This document shows, one piece after another, positions 24,001-36,239 of a stretch of DNA of 64,000 bases. Within the stretch, counting starts at the first letter, position 1. Each line of letters opens with the position of its first letter. Made by a program: the position numbers and the translations under genes. The DNA is taken from positions 6,159,501 through 6,223,500 of the forward strand of contig NC_016131.3 of assembly GCF_000005505.3 (NCBI RefSeq). Direction: 5' to 3'. A model generated the notes under the pieces. It searched no databases. It had not been told where the DNA came from and saw only the letters and a list, made by a program, of their open reading frames with translations. Source of the DNA: Brachypodium distachyon (Eukaryota > Streptophyta > Magnoliopsida > Poales > Poaceae).

Positions 24001-24476
24001 TGCGGAATTAATTAATTAATTACACACTATCTACTTATTTCCTATGATGTTACAAACGTATGCATCCTGTCTGCTTGCAGGTGATTACAATGGAAAATAG
24101 CTACATTCCCACTAGCTTAGCTTCCAGTTCCTCAGCAGATCTTCTGTGGACTGTCATGGGCGCATCAAATATGCCGAACCAGGCTGCTTCCCAGTTATTA
24201 ACCCGTGTAAGAATTATCCCCCGCTTCAAGAAGGACCTATTGGCCTCCTCCGATCACAGCCCCGCAATCCTGGAGGACAGTGAAGTACCATATGGCGAGA
24301 AACTTCTCCTGGCGCTACAAGGGAGCCTCGACATTTCGAAGCAGGAGGAGGTGCTGGCTTCCGTGCTAGCCGCCCTGAAAGTCTCGATGCACAAGATGCT
24401 GGTGAAGAAGAACTACTCGGAGGAGAGGAGGGAGCAAAGGAAGAGGGGCAGGAACGATAAGAAGATCAAGAAGTAG
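21066..24476 (+). CDS. WDR4: tRNA (guanine-N7) methyltransferase non-catalytic subunit WDR4/Trm82
   Basis: Ten exons: 21066-21199, 21616-21780, 22081-22261, 22452-22508, 22605-22675, 22823-22898, 22985-23044, 23138-23241, 23325-23385, 24081-24476. They join without a stop into 434 aa. The WD40 repeats are evident: 'AIRAISFSADGILLASAGDD' then 'LVKIWKT', 'VSAVAISKDGLYVTFADKFG', 'KFSPDGRFIATADRDFKIR', 'GHTEFVSCIAF' then 'LLSGGGDSTVRLWDY'. The C-terminal tail is Lys/Arg-rich ('RREQRKRGRNDKKIKK'). Family knowledge: WDR4/Trm82 pairs with the catalytic METTL1/Trm8 subunit to form m7G46 in the variable loop of tRNA. The length and tail fit plant orthologues. Confidence 0.92.
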
Positions 24477-26514
24477 CTTTGACTCTACAAGGTGTAGCAG
24501 GGAACATTTGCTTCTCGACGCCTTGTACTGTACCACCATGAGAAATTCTTTAGAAAATATGGATCAACAGATGTAAGAGTAAAATTCAGCAACCATTTTC
24601 TTGCGACCAAATTGATTTCAATCTACTCCCGTGGCATCGTTATTTTTCCCGGAAAGCATCGAATTGCTGCAGATCTAAACGGAGCCCTCCGTTCCCTGAT
24701 TTGATTGCCCTGCCGTCGTGACGGCCGGGAGATGTATCCATCAACAGTCGAATAAAAAAGATTCCGGACCCGTTAATTTGCCACTTGCGGCCGGTTTTGC
24801 TCTGACACGACCTCCGGTATGACGGCTGTAAGGACAAGTTTTTTCTGTTCCTTTGCACGCTCTCCGGTGCGCCCATCTCAACTCAACGCGTGATGTTTTC
24901 TTGCAGAGCTGGGCTGCCGCACATGTCGTGTCTTGCTCCCAAAGGAAGAATATTTGCAGCCATCTCGCCCGATCGCAGGTTTGTCGCCTACGCCTGATCT
25001 CACCTGCCATCCGCTGGAATTTTGTGGGTTTTTGTTTGTAGAAAATTCAGCGCGATTCCTTGTGTTCCAAACAAATGATAATTTTTATGCGCGGACAAAA
25101 AATGTTATGTGTAGATTATAAACCTCGGAGTTTATTATCCGGCCGGGGCCCCGGAGGAGGAATTAATTGGGGCTAATGAAGGCCCAGGATGTACCTATCA
25201 AATGACAGTGAAGGTAGCCGAGGAATTTATTCTCACCTAAAAAAGAACCCCATCATCTAATCCAGTGGTGATTACGGCAGAGATGCAAAGCAGAACACGG
25301 TTGATACTTGATAAGATGGATAAGAGTTCTCCGAAAGAAAGAAAGCTTAGTTTTCCTATGGTCAAACGCGCGCCATGATGATGATCGTGGCTGCTGTTGC
25401 TGCATCTGTTCTCCTCCAGATCGATCGGTTCGCAAGCATGTATCAAAACCAGGCAACTCCTCCCATTCGCTCGAACAGTTTTGGCGTGGTTAAACAATGT
25501 TATCCCTCCTTAATCCAGCTGGTCCTCCGTGGCTCCTGCCCGTTTCGCGTCTTGTGAGTAACGCTTCTCCCCCAATCATGGACCCTCGGTTCTTGCTCCT
25601 ACGGATCTTTGGTGGCCGGCCTTGTCTCGTAGCTCCGGTGGCGCGTGACCGTCGGATCAGAAACGGACGGTCGACTAAGGAAGCAAGAGAGGAACTAATT
25701 TGCGGAATTTTTGGATGGTGAAAATCGATCAGATCTCAGCAGAAGAAAGTGTATATCTACTCGTCTGTCAGGTGAATGAACGGGAATCGGGAAGAAGAAG
25801 AAGCCAAAACTGATGGGCTCTCAGGTTCTGATCATGGATCATGGAGTTACTTGAACGAGTTGTTTACAGATTAAGACCGGCCGCCATCCTGTCACGTTGT
25901 GCTGCACTGTTTGTGCATGTGCCACACGATGCGAGAGGTGTATGTATACTAGTAGCAGTGTCTGCATCCGTCAGCCAGCCTGCAAGTGCAGCAAGAGGAC
26001 ACACGGGTTAGGTTTGGCCGTTTGGGTCTGTATATCTTTCAGGGGACTTTCAGCGTTTAGGATCAGAGAAGGCAGAGAGATGTTTGGTGTGTGCGTGTGG
26101 GGGTGATGCCGTGTGCTGGTTACATTTTTCTTGCTTTGGACCAAGTACCCGAGGAGGACGGCAGTTGCCTGCAGCTCGATCTTTCTCTCTAGATCTCTCT
26201 CTCTTTCTATATACCAATGGTATTTTTGTCAGGCTGCATTTCTTTTCAATATATTAAGCCGGGTCAAATAGAGTTGTTTGGAATGACAACTTACAAAGAC
26301 AGTCCAACAACGGGATAAAAAAGCTGAAACGTCCTTGCGCAAACAAAAAACGAGCATTGTTGTCCTTCTGCTTGGCCCCGGTGTATGGGTGTAAAAAAAA
26401 GAAAAGTCATTTAATTTGGATTACACAATTAGCTATAGGTGGTTAGGGATGATGTGCTCAAAGGTTGGCTTGTTACAGATGTTCTGATGCCGTGCTTTAT
26501 TTTGAGAAGACGGT
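24477..26514. other. Intergenic, no gene recognised
   Basis: The first ~120 bp is the probable 3' UTR of the WDR4 gene. The rest has short unsupported frames and a (TC)n-rich patch near 26180-26210. Confidence 0.45.
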
Positions 26515-26821
26515 AAACTCCTTTGATTCAAAGGATTTTCAAAGGAATTTTGTAGGATTGAAATCCTTAGGAAGTTTTCCCATGTTGGTCGCTTGATTCA
26601 TAGGATTGAATCCTATATTATTTTTTCCAAAATATTTATTTGTACTACACTTCATAGGAAAATTTTCATCCACTCCAACCTCTTGGTTGAAATCCTTTGA
26701 TGCAATCAAACAAACTTTGAGACAAACTAAATCCTATAGGGTTCAAGTGGACATGACATAGCAATCTTCCATTTTTCCTATTCCCATATTCTTCCAATCC
26801 TATGAGTCAAAGAGGCCCTAA
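26515..26821. mobile_element. MITE with 'CTTTGATTCAAAGGATT' termini
   Basis: A ~300-bp AT-rich element. Its left end ('CCTTTGATTCAAAGGATTTT') is roughly complementary to its right end ('AATCCTATGAGTCAAAGAGG'), and it has many internal 'AGGATTGAATCCT'-like palindromes. Superfamily is uncertain. Exact termini and target duplication were not resolved. Confidence 0.6.
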
Positions 26822-29800
26822 AACATGCTACACAATAGGATATCATATCTTGCAATCAATGCTTTAGTTAAGAAAAGGCTCGCACTTTTTTTTCATTTCT
26901 TTCTCATCAACATCCACAATTATCTATGTGACATTGTTAAAAGAAGGCTGGCATCATTTCGTTGTACATGCCCTTACGCACATAGCACTCCTCAAAACCT
27001 ACCTTTAGAGAAGCAAGAAAACTCTAAGAAGCTAGTGAGATGATGTGGCTTGTGTTCTCATCCTACATAATGCACATTTGTTGTAATTGGGAGTATGCCT
27101 AGTGAGGATATGACCGTGCGAAGGAATTCCCAACCAGCCACGTACTCCCATTGTCCCGCAATGAACATTCACCTTGAATCCCTAGTCAAGTCCCTGAACC
27201 AAGAGTCGGCAACTGTCGTCCATCTCCGACATCCAAGAGCTGGTGGAGGATAAGGACAAGGCCCTAACCCCAAGCCTCCATCTATAAACCAGAGTCCTCC
27301 ATCCGTCGCTCGCAAGAAGTTAAGGTCTTGTGAGTTTTCATTTATGTATGTTTGAGTGCTTGTCAATCTTAATTTCATGATTTACTCATTGATCTGAAAT
27401 GGTTGAATAGATGGAATATTGTTTGAATGGTTGGAATATTGTTTGAACGGGTGAAATAATGAATCCAATAATATAGACTCATTGATCTGGCTTGTTGTTG
27501 CTGATGGTCGTTTGTGAGGACGAAAATTGGCAAAAAAAAAGTTATCGAGGATAAGGAATTTAATATAATGATGGCATGGCGAAGGAGAAGTGGAAGGGTA
27601 CAAATGCACTACTCCCTCCGATCCATGGAGTACATGACAGTTGTTATCTCCGTTGCCACCCATATTTGTATGTAAATAGGGATGCAATTGTCTGATCTCT
27701 AAATCTCCGCGCCAAACTTCTAAAATTTTGAACCGAGTACCACACAAACACATTGCTGCGGCGTAGTTGTAAATACGCCGAGAATAGATTTACCTTCACT
27801 CATGGTTGATTTGCAAATTTGCTAAGTGGTACAAGGTGACTGCCTGTCGAGATCTACCAAAAAAGACTGCCATAAAAACTACTGGCAGGTACCCACAGCA
27901 ATGGCACAGAAAACTGCGTGCCGATCCCTTTCCACTCCATCACTCCCCTGTCAGGCTATCGCTATAGAAAACTGTACGACGACGCCTCAGGCCGGAGCTC
28001 CAATAATTGGGGCTGCAGTGGCCACACGGCTGCCATTTCCGGCAAGGCGCGGCAGAGACTGAGCAGAGGCATGGGCCTGAGCGCCGCCCGGCCTGCAGCC
28101 CTGCAGGAACAAACAACCGTTGGATCCAGATTCCCTACTGTTTGCAGCAGCAGGCAGCGCTTCCAGAATCGTCCGAGTCCCAGCCGGTTTACCTTGGAAC
28201 GCAAAGAGAGTCATCTTATCTTTTTGACGGGCAGAGTCATCTTATCTAGAAACAAGATGATGTTCCTTTCTTATACCAATAATTCAACTCTTGTGGGTTA
28301 GTCTAAATTAGCTTTGATTACGCACACCCGGTTAGGCAAGTTACTGTCTTATCTCAATCGATCTGACTTCTGACCCATGCAATGCACACGCTTATGAGTA
28401 AAAAGAAAAGGGGAAAACAAACTCGGCTGACCTTAGCTAGCTAGCGCACACAGACTCTGTCTGCAGAGCTGCATCATTAGCTCCCAAATCCGGTGGGTCA
28501 GTCAGATGCCGTATTACGGTGCCATGCATTGCATTTCCCCGTCGTTTTCTGACGTGGCGGAAGGACGCGGGTGGGGAAGCCTGCCGCGGCACGCATGGTG
28601 TCCGTGGGGGCGAGGCCACGGTGGGGGAGAAGAAGAAGAGAAGCAGACGAATGCCGAACAGGACAAACGGGCCAATGGAAAGCAAAAGGGTTCGGGACAG
28701 GACAATAAATTGCAATTCTCCTTCGTCGTCGTCTCAAGTGTTTTGTTTTTGTTTTGTTCTTCTCTGGCGGTAATTTCTTACTGCCTTGGTGCATTTGGAA
28801 CGAAGGCATTTATTACGGGATTTCAGTTTTGTAAAGAAAACAATAGTTCAACTCCAAAAGGCAATTGATGAATCTTCTTGCCATGCTCTCTTTCCCCCCG
28901 AAAGAACAAAGATCTTAATTAAACAACCCTACCATTACACAGAACCTTAACAAAACAAGGAAAATACCATGTTCTTGGGCCATGTTTGACTTCTTCCACC
29001 AACACGATTGAGTCCATGAAGCGTCGTCCCAACCGCTCCTCTATCGAAACTAGTTTGGTGTTGTGCCTGTAGATGGAAAATCACCAAGATTAAGGTTCAT
29101 GGAGACCTTAGCCTCAACAGCTTGCATATGATCGATGGGACTCTAGCTCATCGACGCTAGAAGGAGTGCCGTGCAGATGGGATCAAAGCCCGAGAAACAA
29201 ATCGTGTTGTCACCAACGCAACCGAGGGAAACCAAACTCCACAGTTTCGGAGGGGCGGTAGACCTCAATACATTTATTATGTTTACATGATAGAACACGA
29301 TTATTGTGACCTCCATCTTTGCCAGCTTCGTGAAAGGGAACATCGACCAGAAACGAATCTAAAAACACATCATAAACTGATAGAAAGAAAGATGACAACT
29401 AAAGGACCGAGATCATGATCCATCTACCTCACGAAGTTGATTAAGATGCCAAGGCATGGGCTGGAAAGATCTAAGGAGTTACGGCGGTGACGACTAGGAG
29501 GGCTTGGTCAAGAAACCCTAACTAGGGTGAGACAACCTAGCGTCCATGTTTGTACCGCAACTAGTTTACCATGCTCCCTCGGTTTGAAGAGGAAGAGGAT
29601 TATCTTTACTCTTATATAAAAGATACTAATGGACGATGTCGGTTCGTCCGTCTTTAGACCACAACTTGTTGAACATGACACAAATATTTAAGACACGTGC
29701 CGGTCGCATGTGTACTGCTTCAATTTTTTTTTGATCACATGTCGATTCGGAACAAAATCGTTAAGATGAAAACAAATATAACTTATATCATCTAAGATAA

Positions 29801-30668
29801 ATAAGAATACAACAACTTTTTAAGCATGTTTATCTTGTTTAGCACTCCATGGATACGGTCTCGAGAAGTGAACATTTTAGAAACGGGAATTGTTGGTCAC
29901 CGCCTCGGAGCCAAGAGCTCGATGCCCTCGGATGTGGTTTAAGTCTCCAACGCGATATATATTTCAAAGGCAATTTCGAAATTTTTCAAAATCATCATCA
30001 ATTACTATGGAAGACAGAAATGGATGAATGATTGGATCTCGTGACGCAGCACCACAAAATTGTCAGGATTCAGCCGCACCTCCCATAGGTCGACAGCAAA
30101 TCTATCTGGTGCCAATGCGAGGCAGGTAGCGCAGTGTGCCGATGGGGGGAATCTACCCTTGTGTGCGCAGGGAAAAAATGGGGCACAGTTCGCACAAGTG
30201 CAGAAGAAGACGCCGGCCGGCGGGGCCGGTGAAAAGGACCGCAAACTCTTTAGAAAAGAAAACTCAAAAGATAAAACAAGCTTGGTAAACTGAAGACAAG
30301 GACCTGCGCTTTTGGAAGCGAGCACACTCAAACCAACGAATGACATCACGCGAGCGTGAGAGCCTTCTTTAAAGATCGCCACCCTCCCCCCTCCCATTGC
30401 CCTCTCCCACATCTCTCTCTCTCCTTCTCCCTCGTCGTCTTCTTCTCGCCCGGTGGCTAGCTCAGGACTCACGAGGGAGACGTGGTCGTTCGTAGGTGAT
30501 TAATTAACCGGCAATTTAATTCCTTTTTCTTTTGTTCTGCAACCTGATCGGTGGTTCTTGCACGGTGTGTACGTTCAGTGTTTGTTGAGGGATTTAGCAT
30601 CAGGGATTGAGAATTGTGTGTGTTTTGTGTGTTGTGCGTGCAGACTGCAGAGGGGATTGAGAATTGAC
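26822..30668. other. Gene-poor interval with probable transposon remnants
   Basis: No convincing gene. 27380-27490 has short local repeats ('GGAATATTGTTTGAA' twice, 'ACTCATTGATCTG' twice). 28900-29560 has the look of old repetitive DNA and contains 'AAACCCTAACTAGGGT'. 30290-30560 is the pyrimidine-rich leader region of the next gene, and a leader intron ending near 30641 ('GCGTGCAG|ACTGCAG') is possible. Confidence 0.4.
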
Positions 30669-31421
30669 ATGTTCCTGAGATCCAAGGTCCAGGAGATGAT
30701 TCTCAGGAGGAGGTCCAGATCGATGAACTCGTCGGCGGCGGCGGTTTCGTGCGACGGCGGCGGCAAGGGTGCTCCAACTCGGGCGGCGCCGTTCGCCTCG
30801 CCGAAGCTGCTGCAGCACTCCTCGTCTCTCCCGGCGGGCAGCTGCGGCGCCATCGGGAGCCCCCTGCGGGACCCCGATACGCCGCCGCCGCCCCTCTACT
30901 CCATGAGCCCGACCTCCGTGCTCGACGCGTCGGCGGCCTTCGCGGCGCCCGGCTCCCCAGTCGGCGGCGGCAGCACCAGCAAGCGCCGGCCGTGGTGCGA
31001 CGGCTGCGGCGGCCTCGCCGACGCGCTCGACTGCGACGGCGGGCAGCAGAGGCAGAGGAGGAGCGTCCTGGCGGCCGTGAAGGCGCCGGCGCCGGCTCTG
31101 GTCAGGTCGTGCTCCCTGGACCGCCGCGTGGAGTTCGGCGTGAAGAACAAGAGCTCGTGGCTGCCGATTCACGGCGGCCGCGCCCCGGGGGAAGAAACCA
31201 AGGCTGCGGCGGTGTCCCCGGCGCCGGAGGAGATGGAGTTAGAGATGGAGCCGTCGTCCGAGGACTACACCTGCGTCATCTCCCGCGGGCCCAACCCGAG
31301 GACCGTGCACATCTTCGGCGACCGCGTCATCGAGGGCGCCGGCGAGAGCTCCCCGCGGCAGATCATCAACCTCCCGCCGCCGCCGGCCGCGGGTGGAGAC
31401 AGGGGCTTCTTGAGCTTGTGA
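30669..31421 (+). CDS. FLZ-family-like protein lacking the FLZ zinc finger
   Basis: A single exon of 250 aa. It starts with the short basic N-terminus usual for FLZ (DUF581) proteins ('MFLRSKVQEMILRRRSRSMN'). It continues with Ser/Pro/Ala-rich linkers ('SPKLLQHSSSLPAG', 'SPTSVLDASAAF') and keeps the conserved block just before the FLZ domain ('SSEDYTCVISRGPNPRTVHI' then FGDRVIE). It then stops at 'GGDRGFLSL', exactly where family members continue with the Cys-x2-Cys zinc finger. No FLZ-like exon was found up to 32942. FLZ fingers bind SnRK1 kinase, so this protein may have lost that contact. An in-frame upstream ATG at 30558 is less likely because a leader intron seems to end just before 30669. 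Confidence 0.8.
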   Translation: MFLRSKVQEMILRRRSRSMNSSAAAVSCDGGGKGAPTRAAPFASPKLLQHSSSLPAGSCGAIGSPLRDPDTPPPPLYSMSPTSVLDASAAFAAPGSPVGGGSTSKRRPWCDGCGGLADALDCDGGQQRQRRSVLAAVKAPAPALVRSCSLDRRVEFGVKNKSSWLPIHGGRAPGEETKAAAVSPAPEEMELEMEPSSEDYTCVISRGPNPRTVHIFGDRVIEGAGESSPRQIINLPPPPAAGGDRGFLSL

Positions 31422-32942
31422 TCCGTTGCATCGGTCCGTAAAATTCAAGTAATTCTGTCGATCTTGTCGTAGAAGTATTTGTTATTGAGCCTTGATCCGT
31501 GATGATGAGAATGGTCGTGTAGAGATGCTTCTCTGATCAGACGATCACATGATAGACTCTCTCTTGATCGATCGGATGATCAGACAGACAGATGGCCTGG
31601 TTTTGTAATAGGAATTCTTTGCTCCAGCAAGTTTGTACTGTCGTGTACTAGAGCAAAATTAATCCGGACCTGTAAATTAGCTGCTGTTTAGCCGAATGGA
31701 ATGGAAATGAACCATGAAAATTGCATTGAATCATCATCATCTCCATGACACAAGCCTAGCTACTCCAGCTAGCTGGTCTTGTCTCTACTTGCTTGAGTCC
31801 TCCTGTCTACCAGAACTTGCGAATTATGATCATCAGGAACGAATCTGAGAACATTTTCCCACGAAGCTACTAGCTAGTACTAGCAATCAACTCCAATAAT
31901 TGGTGGTTCCTTGCAGCAGTGTGTCGCAGACAAGAAGGCAATGATTGATGTTCCCTGTGGTGTGGCCTGGCCTGCCCTGCCCACTTGAAGAGCGGTGCCT
32001 TGTCCTAGTCAGGGGCCCCGGGTCTGGCAGACGGTTGCAGCTAACCACTGTGGCTGTGGCCGTGGCCTCATCCGATCATCTATCTCTAGGATGGACTTCA
32101 GTTTCAGCTGCTTTTTCACGACACCGACTGAATTGATGCCCAGTCTCTCTCGATCTTGTATTTTTCCTTTCTCTCTGGTGATTATTAATGCATCATGCTA
32201 CCAGCTGATGTGAATTGTGACAGGTATCGAATGAGTTTTACAGCCACTTCCTTGCAGGGAAAAGATTAAGATTATGAATAAGACACTTAGGATGATTTAT
32301 GGTGAGGCAGTTGGAGCCACAAGCGAAGGGATTCCGGAGGATTTTAGCTTCAGTTGCGCCGGAGATTTATTATTATTGTCACAACATTGTAAGATTACTT
32401 TAGAATGCTACCTAGCTTATTTTGTTGCCTTTTCCGTTTCTTATTCGGCGAGGATGTGTGTGTTTTCTAGCATGGTATCGCCGGTTATTTTGGAAACATT
32501 TACCTCCTGCACCCACAATGCAATTCTCTGATAACCAAGCTCAAAAGTAAGATGTATAGGCAGTACGACTGAACAGAACCACATCTTAAGTCCAACTGAC
32601 ACCTGATCTAAAACTGTTAACAAAAGCACAACAACAGAAAACTACTCATAAATCCAGGCTTGCACATGGTAAAACTGACAGAAACTTGAATACTCGCAAA
32701 AAAAGAAAACCTTGCAAACCCTTCATTTTACCAGCAACAGATGAATCCCCTAAAAAATTACTATCGGTTTACAGAAAAGTAAGTGATCGTGCCATACTAT
32801 CAGTTATTTACAATTGATTGGACACAACCAAGTCATTTACATGCAAACTGGTGTTTCTCAAGGATCGCTGGAAACAAACATTTGACATATTCAAGTGAAA
32901 CTCTCCCCAGCCTGGATTGGATGACCAAAGGAACTGCAGATC
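31422..32942. other. 3' flanks between convergent genes
   Basis: Convergent 3' regions of the FLZ-like gene (plus) and ATG16 (minus). No further coding sequence was found, and in particular no separate FLZ zinc-finger exon. Confidence 0.55.
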
Positions 32943-35437
32943 TCAAGCCCAGATATAAATATGATTCTTGTCAGCTGTGGCAAGAGGTCCAAACCCACAC
33001 CATGCACTTGAAACGACCGATAAAGAATGGCCCTCTAGGATGGTCGGTGCACCATCCTTTGATATTGGCCATATGTAAACAGACCCATCAGACGAGCCAG
33101 CCGCCATGTAGTTTTCATCAGGGCTTATACAAGGTCTGCCCCAGTTGCCAACCACTCTGTTACCTGGGGCCCTGAATGTTCCGCAAATCTCCATAGTATG
33201 CATTCCCATTCTGAGGTCAAAAAGCTTGTGCACATTGTCCCTTCCAGTAGAAAGAACAAGATTTTTGCTCCGAGATACACATACCGAGCTGACATCAAGA
33301 TGAGCAGCTACTGTGGTTAACAATTTACCACTGCGGGTATCGTGTAACCGAAGGTTTCCATCCCTGTGACCTGAGCAAATGATATCTCCATCGATGAAAG
33401 CTAGTGAGTTGGGGTTGCTTGCTGACATTATGGTGCTTTTACAGAAGCCAGTTTGGAGATCCCAAATCTTGATAGTACGATCGTTGGATGAACTAGCAAT
33501 AATCAGGCTTTTCACCCAGCTTGCGTCTACAGAAGAAACATTTTTCGTGTGGCCAGTCAGAGTGTGACGAGGACGCCCACCACTAATTTCCCAGACAAAC
33601 AACTTGTTAGAGCTACAGGCAGCAACTACAAACTTGTCATCATTGGTCACTGCAAGATCGTTGACAGACCCCAAGCAACCTTGTAGAGTGGAGGTTAAAG
33701 CACCAGTATTTGCAGACCATATCTTCACAGCTTGATCCTGGCCACCACTGATTAGCTTGTCTGTGTTATTTTGGAAAATTATAGATCCGCACCCACCATC
33801 ATGAGCACGGATAGTGATTCTGCATGTAGATGGAATTGATGTTTCTGGGTACCCAGCTTCAGATCGACGAATGATGCCATCGGTTTCTTGTTTTGCATTG
33901 TGTTGTATTCCACCAATCCCAGCTGCCTTTTGCATTAGAACCATCTCTTCATACATTGCATTTGCCTAAACATTTTTTTCCTAAACCATGTAAGGCGACA
34001 GTTTCTTGGTACATAAAAGTACTACTATGGACAATGTCATCTGTGGGGTATATGATATATTGTGATAAATAAAAGATCTCAACTTCTCAAGCAGCTAAAA
34101 CAACAACATGCACTTAATTCTTCTATTTGACTCTCGTTACAGAAGCGAAAGGACACATTTTAGAAAGGGTAGAATTTTACGGGCCAGTTGTCTGGTTTGA
34201 GATCAAGGGGAAATAATGTGAGGGCTAATATAAAAAAGTGTCATTTACAAGGATCACACTGTGTTGTGGTGTAAACTTAAGAATCTGAACATGTTAAGAA
34301 TACAATTAGACATTTAAATGGAATAGAGAGCATGCCAAATATAATACACCAAGTCTCACATGTTATGCCATGGTAAGCATGCTGGCATAAGTAAAGTGTC
34401 TCATTGCAGATTCACTGAGGCTATGGTAGGGGAATATGTGTTGCTAACAAGTAAGAATATTTTTCTGTATCATATTACTGAGCTTACCAGGTACTTAAAA
34501 GGCAAGCGTAATGCTAAAACAATCTTTGATTTCTGATACCCTCTGGAAAGGTGGGAGTAATAGCAATAAAGAGATAATAGGGTACCTCATTAAGTCTCTC
34601 TGCACTCGCCATCTTCTCCTCCATGCATCGTTTGATCAGCTCCTTGTTGTCATGCTCCACAGCTTTCAGTTTTGTTAGCGCCTTTTCAAGTTCGGCTTTA
34701 GCCACCTGATGCTCCTGAATTAGAAGATCTAAAGCGTTTGTCTTTTCTTCAACTGCCTGTTTTAGCTGTACATTTTCTTCGCTGCAAAATTATCATACAA
34801 ACATCACAGCAATGCTCAATTAAACAGTAGCAAAACTATCCATCACATTGGATACCTAGTTTCCTCGTTTTTACTCTGCAAAGTTTTAATCAGCGTCTCA
34901 TTCTCCTTCAGCTGCGCTTTTGATGTTTTCCCCTCATCTATCTCGGCAACGAGCTGCTCGGACAAACGGGATTGAGCCTTATAGCACTGCTGCAGCTCCA
35001 ACTCGTTCTTCTCAGCCTTTTCTTTCCACTCCAAAGACTACAAAGGGGTCAGCAAACCAATCACTACACAGTACACACACAAGAAGTTTCACAACAAAAA
35101 ATAGTTTTCTTGTGTGTGCCCTCTGATTACTACAACTACAAGTGAAACTATCCGACATTTTGATTACACTAACTTAGCAATAGTCAATCTTGCACCTCAC
35201 ATAGCTGAGAACTCTATATGGCTCGAATGGGTGTTGATTATTGATGTCAAAGTGGCCCGATTCGATCGTAACTTGCAAGATCAACAAGGAACTAGAGATT
35301 GGTATTACGTGGGCGGCGAAGGGCCGTTGTAGCGCCTCGATGGCAGGGCGATGGGCCCCCTCCTCGACTTGATGCCGCCGCCGCAGCGACCTCAGGGCAT
35401 CCCGGATTGCCGCCTTGCCGACCTCGACGTCCGTCAT
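32943..35437 (-). CDS. ATG16: Autophagy-related protein 16 (ATG16)
   Basis: Exons on the minus strand are 35437-35309, 35037-34856, 34781-34586 and 33965-32943. Phases close to give 509 aa, about the length of plant ATG16. Residues 1-43 are the helical N-terminus that in the family binds ATG5 ('AIRDALRSLRRRHQVEEGAH'). Residues 44-185 are a long coiled coil ('EWKEKAEKNELELQQCYKAQ', 'QLKQAVEEKTNALDLLIQEH', 'MASAERLNEANAMYEEMVL'). Residues about 219-509 form a seven-bladed WD40 propeller ('LISGGQDQAVKIW', 'SSSNDRTIKIWDL', 'AAGSSDGSVYIWP'). ATG16 with ATG12-ATG5 directs ATG8 lipidation at the forming autophagosome. The whole propeller lies on one exon. The gene is complete. Confidence 0.93.
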
Positions 35438-36239
35438 CGTCCTGCCAACAACAACCAAAAGAAAAAAAATCATTTTCCCTTCAGAGCAATTCAAGAGTTG
35501 CCCCAAACAACTCCCCATAGTTATAGGGTTTAATAGGAGGAGGGAGAGGGACCACATCAGAGAGGAAGGGGGCGCCATGGGAAGGAGAGAGGGACGAGGC
35601 AGTGTCCCAGTCGCCATGGATGAGTAGAGGGAGGGGGGCGACGTGGGGCAGGAGAGGTAGGAGCAGCGGGAGGGAAGGTGCCATGGGAGGGAAGAGGATG
35701 GAGCAAGGGGAGGGCCATGGAGGAGTGGGCCGCTGCACAGAGGAAGAAGATCGGGAGGATTGAGGCTGGGGAAGGTGATGGGCGGAAGGGTTACCTGCAG
35801 GCTGCAGCACCGCCGTCGCCGAGATTTCTCCGGCCTGCTACTTCTCGTCGGCCTCCAGCGATCGGGGAAAAGAATCGGGGGTTGGGCCGTTGGGGAGAGC
35901 GAGGGATAAGCAGCGATCCCGGGAACACAATTTCGACCAAAAGCGGGGACCGGGGCGCGTAAGTACCCACCAGGACACGAGGTCCAGACGTCCAGTACCG
36001 CTGGGAATTGGGACTGTGGCATGTTTCCGTTCCGATCCGAGTAGCAATTCGGTTCCAAACGCGGAATTCATCTTCTCTAATGGAGTACCAATTCTCCAAT
36101 TCTGGATCGAATTCATATATTCAAACGGAATGCTTAGGGTTTTGGTAATTGAAAGTATATTCTCCAACATTTTCCCTATCCCATGCTCGTGCTCCAAATC
36201 TAACCGTTCTCCAAATAACATCTGGAAACCCTTCATCTT
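35438..36239. other. ATG16 upstream region
   Basis: GC-rich leader and promoter area of ATG16 (about 35438-35960), then AT-rich DNA. Open frames here are compositional and carry no recognisable domain. Confidence 0.5.

Noticed and set aside
30558..30668. Upstream in-frame ATG as the start of the FLZ-like gene
   Set aside because: The extra 37 residues are Cys-rich and unlike FLZ N-termini, and a likely leader-intron acceptor lies just before 30669.
30749..31441. 230-aa and several antisense frames over the FLZ-like gene
   Set aside because: They are shifted-frame shadows of the GC-rich FLZ-like exon, with no domain and poor composition.
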